The position numbers and the translations under genes are program-made. From the NCBI GenBank assembly GCA_027563935.2, contig CM050447.1, positions 12,678,501 to 12,742,500 of the forward strand: a DNA stretch of 64,000 bases, read 5' to 3'. The stretch is from Costus lasius (lineage: Eukaryota > Streptophyta > Magnoliopsida > Zingiberales > Costaceae). A model generated the notes under the pieces. The model was not told the origin of the DNA. It worked only from the letters and a program-made list of their open reading frames with translations, and made no database searches. Every line of letters starts with the position of its first letter. Positions within the stretch are counted from its first letter, which is position 1. Positions 46,028 through 56,600 of this stretch are shown here, one piece after another.

Positions 46028-48703
46028 TTAGCACCACGACTCCCACATATGCATATATTGGATGATATGCGGGTCTAACTCATCGTTCTGGCCCCTGCTA
46101 CGGACTTTCGCACTAACATCGGAAACTAAAGTCCTGAAGAGTGTCATAATCTCCGTATCATGATTTCCAAAAATCTTGTTGTTCCTATATCTCCAAATGT
46201 GATAAGTAGCGCGGGTGAGGAATAACTTTTTTATGTATATTTGGTTTTTGTCCCCCTTCTTCCAGTTTTGTGATACGTAATTCACCAGGCCTTCCCAGGA
46301 GTTACCGTTGTACCTAATTCCGCACCCCCTCTTAATCATTTTTCCAAAACTCCGCAATAGCTGCACATTGGAAGAATAGATGCTCATGCGTTTCCGGAGC
46401 TGACTTACAAAGCATGCAGGTAGGCTCCTGTATCATCCCAAAAGCATGAAGTCGTGATTTAGTGCTTAGCCGTTTTAGGCACAGAAGCCACATAAAAAAC
46501 GAGTAGCGTGGGATCCTCCCTGCGAACCACACCAAATTCCTCCAGGAAACCATACTTTCCTGGAATTGCCCCTCATAGGCCGATTTCGTGGAGAAATGCC
46601 CATTAATTATCGGCTTCCAATATAATCGATCCTCGCTGATATTAGTATGAATCCGGACCTGCGAGATAGCTTGGTACACCTCAAAGAGTCTAAATGATCT
46701 CCGTTGAGGGATGACCTAGCTATTGTTTTCAATGAGAGAATCCAGCTGAGCTTCTTTTCCATACGGGTATTCGAATCTAACATCCGCCACCAAGTCAAGT
46801 AAGATTTTTGAATCGAACCACGGGTCCAGCCAGAACTTGATAGATGCGCCGTTTGCTATTTTGTATCCGACCATATGTCTACACGAGTGACGGGCTAAGA
46901 TGATACTTTGGGTGGGCCAAGCTGCCCTCCTAGGCAACTTAACTGTCCAAATGGAATCCGTGCGCAAGTAAAACCCATTTGACCCATAAGGATTTCTTAT
47001 CTGTCACGATGTTCCAAATGTCTCGTTATGAGGGTTTTGTTCAATTTACCAATCTCCGGCACACCAAGCCCCCTTAAGTGTATAGGTTTGGTAATAGTAC
47101 CCTATGCCACCTTTGCCAGCCCTTTCCTGTTCCCTGTCGACCACAGAAAGTTTGCCAGAATCAAATTAATTCTTGAGACAACACCTTGGGGAAGCTGGAA
47201 GGCACTACACCATAATACCAGAATATAATGTTGCCATAACACATAGATTTAATGAACTCCACCCTCCCAGCATAAGATAAGTGCTTAGCCCTTCAAGCCG
47301 ATAGATACTTGGCAATTTTCTCAATAAGAGGTAGACAGTCTTTGGCCTTAATCAGCTTGCTTGTAATAGGCATCCCCAGATACCGGGAAGGCATGGATCC
47401 CTTGGGTATCTCAAGGATAGAGGTAATTTTCTCTTGTGCCTCACTCCCGCACGAAGCCGAGAAAAAGACATGAGATTTATCTTTACTTATTTTCACCCCA
47501 GTGTCCTGGTAAAATTTGTCTAGCACCCGAGTCACTGCTCGGGCTGACTCTTGAGACGCGTGACAAAAAATGATAATATCATCCGCAAATTGCAAGTTGG
47601 TAATACCCAATTTTTTGCATTTACTATGGACTTTCAAGAGGCTATTCCAGAATTGCTCCTGAATTAAGTCAGTGAGGTATTGCATGACTAGAAGGAATAA
47701 ATAAGGGGACATAGGACACCCTTGTCTAAGTCCACGGGTTCCTTTAAAGAAACCCACATCCTGCCCGTTAAGATTTATAGTGTACGTAGGGGAAGTTATG
47801 CAAGTAATAATTTGGTGAACGAACCAGGGGGGAAACCTATACGCCATAAGAACCCGTTCAATGAAGTCCAAGCTGACCGAATCATAGGCTTTATGTAGGT
47901 CAAGTTTGATCGCCATTCGCTGTGGTCCATTCTTCTTGTGGTAGTCGTGCATAATTTCTTGGCATAACATGATATTCTCCTGAATCATTCTCCCTTGGAT
48001 AAAAGTGTGCTGGTTATCATCAATAATCTTCGGGAGGATTGTCCTAATGCGGTTAGCCAACATCTTCGCAATGAATCTGGAAATCATTTGGCAGACCGAT
48101 ATTGACTGAAATTCTGCAAAACAAGATGGATTAGACATCTTTGGAATGAGGGTAAGGGAAATTATGTTTATCCTTTTAAGCAGCTTCCCTTGCTCCAAAA
48201 AATCCAAGATAGCCTTTACAATGTCCCCTTTAATTGCCCCCCTAGCATGCTTTAAAAAATGAGGCATGAATCCGTCGACCCCTAGGGCTTTAGATGGTTT
48301 AGCCGCCATAATGGTTCTCTCAATATCCTCCTTCGAGAATCTTTGACCAGGAGGGAAATGGTAGTAGGCGTTAGAGACTTCCTCACCGAAGTTCGCACGT
48401 CCATCTTGGTAATCGGGGGAGCAAGAATGCTCTTAAAATACCGCATTGCTTCGATACCGATAGCCTCCCCCGACACGAATTCCCCTTGATCATTTTTGAT
48501 AGTGGTAATAGAATTCCGTATGCGACGTGATTTCATAAGATTATAAAAGTAGGCCGTGTTCGAATCTCCCAAAGAGATATACATGTCTCTGGACTTTTGT
48601 TTGAGGGCGGCTTCCTCCTCCTTCCAGTACAACTTGATCTCACTTTGGAGATTTCTCTTTAAGGAAATTAGGCTAGGATCAGTGTGGTTAATTTGGAGAG
48701 TAC
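46028..48703 (-). pseudogene. LINE ORF2, 3' part: reverse transcriptase and zf-RVT
   Basis: Continues ORF2 after the LTR insertion. An N-terminal linker (SLKRNLQSEIKLYWKEEEAA, about 48660) leads into the reverse transcriptase at 48309-47293. RT motifs are KALGVDGFMPHFLK, IIDDNQHTFIQGRMIQENIM, MAIKLDLHKAYDSVS, GTRGLRQGCPMSPYLFLLVM and the catalytic FADDIIIF, then GVKISKDKSHVFFS. The zinc-binding zf-RVT region at about 46967-46332 shows ARHSC..., then TCMLCKSAPETHEHLFFQC (C-x2-C-x6-H-x4-C type). The protein ends at 46028 (MHMWESWC). Frame changes occur near 48300, 47290 and 46700. The reverse transcriptase would prime on nicked target DNA. Confidence 0.88.
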
Positions 48704-50527
48704 TGATGTGTGCTGTACTAACGCACAACTAACCGCAAGCGTGACGGTTTTGTCGTGTAATACTTCAGATGTCGATCCCACAAGGACAGTGATCAAGTAC
48801 CAAAAGATTATGAACTAGTAGCTAGACAAATGGATTAAGTAGTTTGGAATTATCAAAAATAAAGCAATTACAACTCAAAGTAAACCGAATTTGGCAAGAG
48901 AAAGCTTCGAGGGGAAAAACAGGGGTTAGAGATATCGGAACATCGGGTTCATCTCGTTGATGGAGCTCAAATTCAAACAAGTCAAAATTGTAGCAAAGAA
49001 AACTTTAAAAGTGCTCAAGAAAGTATCAAAAGGTACAGATTACCCTCTTTCGACGGCGTAATCCGGTATCAATCTAAATCGGCGTCCTACTTTCGTGGCT
49101 CACCGTACCTAGATTGACCTAATGGGTTCAGCGATACTATGAAATTCCTCATACAAATCCTACCCAATTTCTTGATAGGTCAGAGTATGTTCGAACTAGC
49201 AGATCTAGCGTTGCAATTCCCCTTTCGGTCCTTCTTGCGATGCCCGAGAAAAGATATTACGTGATCAAAGTAATTCTAGCGATAAAACGGCATAGAACGA
49301 ATAAACATAAGTAAAATTTGCATTTGCTTTGAAATAACAAGTTTGAGAATGAGATACAAACAACGAGACTACACCCTTAGTTCCGACAAAAGATTTACAC
49401 TATCATAGCGTCGTTTAGGTACAAAACTCTAGAAGAAGAACGGAATAAAGGAAAGAATTGAAGATAGGAGATCACAAACTCTTCAAAAGGGATTGAAATC
49501 TTCTTTCTCCAAGCCTCCACGAATTGAAGCACAAGAGAACTCCTTCTCCCAAAACTTTCTCCAAAAACTTCATACCAAGCCAAGACCCGTCGCCCTTCCA
49601 AGGGGCATTTCGCCCTTTTTATAGAATATGATCCCAAATCGGAACGCATGTATTGATGGAGCTTTCAATTAGCTACGTTTTGACACCTTAAACGTCAAAA
49701 ATGGTGCTATAATGACAAAGTTATGGCTCTTTAAAGTTTAGAGTACGCAAGTGAGATTATGGGTGTAATGGAGATCACGGGTATGGTTGTAATGTCGGCG
49801 TCGATTTTCTTCAGCTCCTGAAACGTCCATGCACTTGTGGGCCATTAAAAGCTCTTCGTAATGATATAAAAAACGCCCAAATCGGAGTTGTAACGAAAAA
49901 GTTACGACCTATTTATTGCAGCCCTCCGATACACTTAATGCTACCATTACGGGTGTAATGAGAATTATGGGCATGACGGTAATTTCTGTAGCGAACTCCG
50001 TTTCGTCTGAAAGTTTGCGTATGAGTTGACCTTTGACTTGACTTGAATTCCGAGCATAGTATGACATCAAAAGTCGCCGGTGTGAAGATTACGGGTAGGG
50101 TGAATTTACGGCTATAGCCGTAATGTTGTTTGTTGAAGATTTCTTCGCCCAAATGACTTCCAATGAGAAAATTAAGAGCAAGCACGTCTTCAAAGTATGA
50201 TTACGCTCGCACAATAATGGGCTTTTTAGCAATTCAACTGAGAATTATGGCCATAACGCAGATTATGGCCTTGGCCGTAATTTCGGAAATTAGCCCCGTT
50301 TGAAGCGAAATTTCTTGTCAAGGTCCTTGATTCACTCAAGAATATAAATATGCTCCCAATTAGCTCCAAAAACGAGTGAATTATCCTATATTCATTGAAT
50401 GAGACAAGAAGTGAAGCTTCTAAACAAAATCAATAAAATAAGCTGGAAAGAGATGTAAAAGCATGATATTATGTCTCGATTTGCATGCAAATACTAGTTT
50501 AAAAGACTATAAAAATACGAGACATCA
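48704..50527. mobile_element. Solo LTR in the LINE, 1824 bp, TSD AGTAC
   Basis: It starts TGATGTGTGCTG and ends CGAGACATCA, with AGTAC on both sides (48699-48703 and 50528-50532). If it and one AGTAC are removed, the LINE ORF2 reads through in frame (VQST then LQINHTD), confirming the ends to the base. It shares start, early AACCGCAAG...GACGG block and end with the solo LTR at 16488-17885. No coding domains. Confidence 0.93.
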
Positions 50528-51444
50528 AGTACTTTGCACAGCCTCGAGTCTGGTGGTTATCTCGAAGCTTTGTTTTTTTCTCCTTATAATCTTTGCCCAT
50601 CTTCTAAGACCCTCTTTTACTAAGATAAGCTTGCGGTAGACAATAAACATGGGCGTGCCATGCACCTGAGTCGATTTCCAAATCTCATCCACCACTTGAA
50701 ACATACTAGGTTTTCGCAGCCAATGATTAAAAAACCGAAATCTTGTCCCTTTGAGTGGGCCGTCATCGACAAACATTAATAGAGCAGGGAAGTGATCTGA
50801 AATACCAGGATGTAAGAAAATAGCTTCCGCGTGAGAGAACTTATTTGTCCAATCCCTTGTAGCCATGACCCGATCAAGCTTACATGATATTCTATTATCA
50901 CCGCCTTGCGAATTTGACCACGTAAAATAGGCCCCGCGGTATTGAATATCACTAATATCCATCGCAGCTCTCATTTGAATATTATCCAAAATCTCCTGTT
51001 CATTGTGGGTAGTACCCCACACTTATCGGTAATTGAGAATAGCATATTAAAATCCCCTAGAATCATCGTGGGTCCATGGGCCTCCAATTTTGCGATGGTT
51101 TTCCAAATATGCCTGCGTTCGTTAATAGAGTAAAGCCCATATACAACACCCAAGACAAACAAAAAATTTCCCTGCCCATCAAGAGTTCTCCCAATCATCA
51201 CCTGTTTCGTCGCCTCTAGGACTTCCATCCTGTAATTACCCGGTTCCCACACTAGCCAAATTCTCCCTCTAGAAATGCTTTCATAGTTGGTGGCGTAGGC
51301 CCAGCCGGGTAGAACCGAATTAATGATCTCAGCGCATTTATTCTCATGGACACGGGATTCCAGAATAGCTATCATCTTGATATAGTATTTTCTAATCAAA
51401 AGATCCACCTCCCGACATTTAGCAAGTGCATTGAAACCTCTCAC
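50528..51444 (-). pseudogene. LINE ORF2, 5' part: endonuclease
   Basis: Exonuclease/endonuclease/phosphatase-fold domain that nicks target DNA. Motifs: RGFNALAKCREVDLLI, IAILESRVHENK (catalytic Glu), GPTMILGDFNMLF, then after a frame change near 51000, YFTWSNSQGGDNRISCKLDR and GISDHFPALL (catalytic SDH). The reading frame then continues beyond the inserted LTR. Confidence 0.88.
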
Positions 51445-51476
51445 GTTCTAACACACAATTGGTCTCGGCTTGCTGG

Positions 51477-52750
51477 TCATGGGATCACCACCTGATTCGG
51501 ACATGGGCTCTTAGGGTTCGAATATTTAGACGAGGATTTCTTCCCTTTCTTTTTCTTTTTTTTCTTTCTGCTTGATGAAACAAGCACAAAGTCTTGCGGA
51601 TCATCAAGACCACCTGTCTCGATCCCTTCTACAGCCATGCTTGGACTCATCCCATCATCGATGTTGAAAACATCATGGGGGCCTGGTTCTAAGTCCCCCT
51701 CAACGACAATGGGATCTGGTATACTCGGCTGGACTGGATTCGGTGATAGAGTACCATCCATCAATGTTTGTTCCTCATTCTCCTTCACTTTGGGTGGTCC
51801 AGCAGTATTGCCAACCTGTCTAATCTCCGGTGACCCCGCCAAACAGCCTCCTTTATCCTTCCCAATCGAAGGCCTTACTACGGAACTAGATGGATTGGTC
51901 TCAACCGAACAGGCATCCATTTGTGGCTCATTACATTTCTCCATCCACACCTGACTTTGCGACCCTTGTGGTCTATTTGAACAGTTTTTTAAATTGTGTC
52001 CGAAAGCCTTACATATGTTACACCGTTGAGGAACCGATTCATATTCGAAATATATGGTGGTTCTGGATTCACCATTAATCAGTATAGATAGGGAATCCGG
52101 AAAACCAGCAGTAGCTTCCATCTCAACGCAGACCCTAGCAAAGCCCAACCGAGACTTGCTCGCAGTAGCCTTATCCATGAAGAGCGGCTTCCCAATAGCA
52201 CTTGCCACCTTTCCTATTATTCCTGGAGACCACCACTTCAAAGGTAAATTCACCCTGCAGACCCACACAGGTATAGACGATATATCCACCCGCACCAAGT
52301 CCTCATCGAGATCCCATGGTTTCAGGAAGAGTATCTTTCCAAAGAAAAACCATGGTCCTCCGCCTTGCTAAACTTAAAAAGGATGAAACCGGTTGGAAGA
52401 GTAAGGATCTCCAATTCTCCTGTTGGTTTCCAAAGTTCCAATGCTTTCTGTTTCAAGCTATGGAAATTTGGTCGATAGCTGAGAAAGTACCCTACTAATG
52501 TATTCTCCCAGAATGAGATATTATCTTTTAGCTCCTCTGGCACCACTATATCCAAGACCCCGTTGTCCACATAAACCTCCGACATGGAAAGCGAACATAG
52601 AGATTCCGAAACTTGAGCCTTAGCAAAAAGGAAACTCCAAGACTTCTCCACGGACGGAGGTTCCGGCTCTGTCAACGACGACATAACAACATCCGGCACC
52701 ACTACCCTAGGGGCCTTCCCCACCTGAGGACGATTTCCCCTCTTCTCCAA
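51477..52750 (-). pseudogene. LINE ORF1: DUF4283-like gag protein with zinc knuckle
   Basis: Nucleic-acid-binding ORF1. The first half (from 52750) has the DUF4283-like region ENTLVGYFLSYRPNFHSLK and TGFILFKFSKAEDHGF. A frame change near 52320 leads to VRVDISSIPVWVCRVNLPLK, and then the zinc knuckle CNICKAFGHNLKNC (C-x2-C-x4-H-x4-C). A lysine-rich tail (RKKKKKKKGKKSS) ends it. Confidence 0.85.
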
Positions 52751-53200
52751 TCTCCATGACTACCCGACCCCCTCAGAACCACAGAAGCAGATCCAAAGTC
52801 GCCAAGCAAACAGAAGGCACCCAAGAGCATGCAATTAAACAAAATGCAGAGGACCAAGGCAACCACGAAAAAATCAAAAACAAGAGCACCACCACAACAG
52901 AAGACCGAGAAAACCCCCAAGAAATCAGTCAAGCAGGGAGCTAAGCGAGAACCGGCAAAAGCACACAAAATACTAGGGGAACAATCGCTAAATCGAGAAA
53001 GCGAGCATACCTGCCTCCGCGCGCCCGATAGACACCCGAAACCCAAGCTTCACCCCCCTGTGCGCTTGAGGAAGCCGCCAAGATTGCCACACCTACGTGC
53101 CACCTCCGGAAGAAGGCCGCGTCTACACCCCCTTGCCGGCAAGACCGCCGGCCGGCCGCTAGGGCCCAGCCCTAACATCGCCCGCTCAGTCACTCCGCGC

Positions 53201-53634
53201 TGCAAAGTTATGCCGAGTGTTCATAAGGTAGACATACTTGTCTTCTCATTTCAACGTAGAGCTTTCGGTGCAATTACCGCATCGCCTAATTCATACAATG
53301 TGACTCGACTCCAATATTGATTGATGCCCAGTAGGGATTGAGGGTGATTCCAGCGAAGTTTTATTTACAGTGACGGCAGCCGCGAGCCGTCATCGCCAAA
53401 CGGCACGCCCCAAACCTTTTTCCTGCTTTGCATTTATAGCAACTACTCCAGAGACCGCTTTTATAATTCTCTCTCCTTCCCGAAGACCAAGCCCAGTGAG
53501 CGCACGGGGCGCATCGCCACGCCACACCTAGTGAGCCATCTTCTACACAAAGGAAACCAAACCCTGCCATCTCCGCACGAGAAGAGGGGCTCGGAAAACC
53601 CTAACCCTTAAGTCCCGCGCCACCCTCCCGGACG
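53201..53634. promoter_or_regulatory. Probable promoter and leader of the bZIP gene
   Basis: Spacer between the 5' end of the minus-strand LINE and the bZIP start codon. No TATA box was clear. Contents are inferred from position. Confidence 0.35.
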
Positions 53635-56600
53635 ATGGACTCGTCGAGGGTGATGCCGTCCTCCTCGTCGGCGGCGAAGTCGGATCTCGTGCGCCCGCCT
53701 CCCTCTATCTACACCCTCAAATCCGCTGCCGGTACCACTGACCCCGATCCTCCCGCCAGCTCCCTCGGTGCTGATTTTCCAGCCGGGTCCGCCAACATGG
53801 ACGACCTCCTCAGGAACTTGTACGTCGATCGAGGCCGAGGCCCAGGCCCCCACGCCGCTGCCCGCCAGGGATGGCGCCGGCAAGACGGCGGAGGTGTTGA
53901 AGGAGATCGCCGCCACCGCCGGGCGGGCTACGGCTGGGAGTGACGGGCCTCCGCCGCCGGCAGCGTTCGGGGCGATGACGTTGGAGGATTTCCTGTCCAG
54001 GGCAGGAGCAGTGTCAGGGGAGGATGTTAGGGTTCCGCCATCGGTGCCAGGGCCTCCTGGATTTGGCATCGATCCTATGATGGCTGACCCTTTTGTGCAG
54101 CAGGAGCAGCAGTTGGTCAATCCACTCTTAGGGTTTGGGAACGGAGTGGATGGTGGCGGTGGCGTTGTAGGTGGAGGAGGACGAGGTTGGAAGAGGACGA
54201 TTGTTGAACTTGTGGATAAGGCTGCACTGCACAGACAGAAGAGGATGATCAAAAACAGAGAGTCGGCTGCCAGGTCGAGGGAGAGGAAACAGGTTCGTAA
54301 AATAAATTCCAGAGTTAATTGGTTATCAATGCTTTGATTTGTCCTTTTGGCCAAAGAAATTATTTGGCATCCTTGAATTTTTGCAGGCTTACACTGTTGA
54401 GCTTGAATCTTTAGTGATGCGTCTCGAAGAGGAAAATGCTAGTCTTCTGAGAGAGCATGTATTGTTTTGGTTTTTGATCCGTTCACTTTTAGGTGGAAGC
54501 TTGTTATGCGTTTGCATCGTGATGCTTGTGGAGAGTTCTCATGCAATTTTATGTTGGGATTTTTTTTTTGCTGCAATTGGATTGGACACTTTTACTTGGT
54601 GTTAGTTACTATAGGCCAGTTTGAGGTTACTTCTACTTCTAGTTTCTGCTGGTTGGGGAAGTCTGATTTTAGCTTCTATTGGCTTGGAAGTATTCAGCTG
54701 TTTGGTTCAACAGCTGGTTGATGCCTTCGACGCCTTCCGCTCCCTCTGTTGGCTGGGTATCCGTACCAGGGCTTCCCCTTCCCTATGCGGCAAGTTCCTG
54801 CAGTGGTTCTGGCTGCCGGCTACTGGTCGCGAGCGAGGGGGAGGCGGTTGGCTGTTGGTCGGGGTCGCAGGAGGCGGACGAGGAGGCAGACGACTGGCTA
54901 GAGGCGAACGGGTTCGCAGGAGGTGGACGGGGAAGAGCACAAGGGAGACTCGAGAGAGAGCACGGGAGACTTGAAGCTTGAAACCCTTCCGCGGCTCTCA
55001 ATCCATGGACGAGCTTGGAGCACTTGATCTTGATCCACCAGAAGCCCTTGCAGATCGAAACCCTGAGCTTGCTCTCGACCCCGTACGCCTTATAGCTCAC
55101 CACCTGCCGCTACCGCTTCATCTCCGGATCGCTGAAGTGCCACATGGACGATCTCGATTTTCACCTGCGGCGAGAGTTGAAGGGGAGAGGTCGGCGAGAG
55201 TTGAAGGGGAGAGGTGACGGAACTCGACGAAAGCTGGTCGGTCAGCGGCGAGGACAGTGAAAAGACCACTCGGCGGTTTTGGGAAAAGGGAGAGGGAGGC
55301 GGAAGGTTGGCTAGAGCGGATGAAGAGCTCGCTGCCGGCGGTTTTGGGAAAGGAGACGCTGGAGCAAAAGGTTGGTTGGAGCGGATGAAGAGCTCGCTTC
55401 CGGCGGTTTTGGGAAAGGAGACGCTGGAGCAAAGGGTTGGTTGGAGCGGATGAAGAGCTCGTTGCCGGCGGTTTTGGGAAAGGAGACGCTGGAGCAAAAG
55501 GTTGGTTGGAGCAGATTCGAGCTCACACGGCGGTTTGGGGCACACGTTTGCTGGCGAGCGAATAGAGCAGATGCTGCTTTTTTGGCAAAGCTGTATTTAC
55601 CTAGCTTAATCTGATTCTGCCCGCCAAGCAAAACCAGGGCGGGCAGTAACCCCAAACGGGCCTATAGACTTTGCACAACTTTGAAAATCAGCTTATGATT
55701 CAGATCCAACGTGAGATATTTATCAATGCTTTTGCTTGAACATCTTTAGATATAAACCTTTCATAGGACCAAAATTTTCACCACTCGGTATACCCAGTGA
55801 AAACAATTTAATGTCCACCTGAAATGACATGTATTTTAATATTCATTGTTCTCGTGCGTCCTTAGTCAACAACAAGCTGTGGGGATATAATTTTTGCTGC
55901 TTGGTAGGTAGACAGTAGCAGACTAGTTCTTGTATCATAGTATTTGCCATCAGCGTATGCTTATGATCTTATCCTTGTCCGTTTGCAGGAAGAGCATCAT
56001 AAGATGAGGCTTCAGCATGTAAGCAGCATACTCTGACATTCATTCACTTCTAGCGTTATCATTTGTGGGCATCGGCAACTACATGGATTAAGTTGATTTC
56101 TTTTCCAAGCTTTTCAGTAAAGCATGAATTTAGAATAATACATATTGATTTTTTTTTTGTTTTAAATTGTCTTCACACATCTATTTGCATTTGATTAAAA
56201 TGAAAATTACATAATATAACAAGGTAACCTTCCTTTTAAATAAGTGTAATTTGATCTTTGCCTATTTATTATTAATGCTGCTATAAAGTGACCTAAGTTT
56301 TTATATGAGTTCAATAAATTTCCAAATATTTAACAAAATGGGTTTCCGTGTTGATATCCGGAATTCACATTTTAGCATATGACAAGCACATGACAACAAT
56401 CAACATAAATCAGGGACCAGAGAAATATTACAAAGATCTCTAGATATGCTAATGATTTTCAAGAAAAAAATGTCTTCCTTTGAAAGTAGAACATATTGTG
56501 TAAAGCACAAATCTGCACAATTTGTTAGCTAGATGAATTTTATATGTCAATGCATCATCTAAGAAATTGAAAATAAAAATTCAAGCAAAGTTTGGAGCAG

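Larger units (their letters stand above)
45450..53200 (-). mobile_element. L1-type LINE retrotransposon, decayed, interrupted by an LTR
   Basis: Minus-strand non-LTR element with ORF1 (about 52750-51477) and ORF2 (about 51444-46028, including the inserted LTR), in the order usual for plant L1 elements. Both ORFs are split by frameshifts, so it is dead. The 3' region left of 46028 contains a 190-bp tandem duplication. The outer ends are approximate; no target-site duplication or poly(A) tail was identified with confidence. Confidence 0.85.

Noticed and set aside
55314..55540. CRISPR-like regular repeat
   Set aside because: Units are contiguous 65-bp tandem copies without unique spacers, in a plant transposon.
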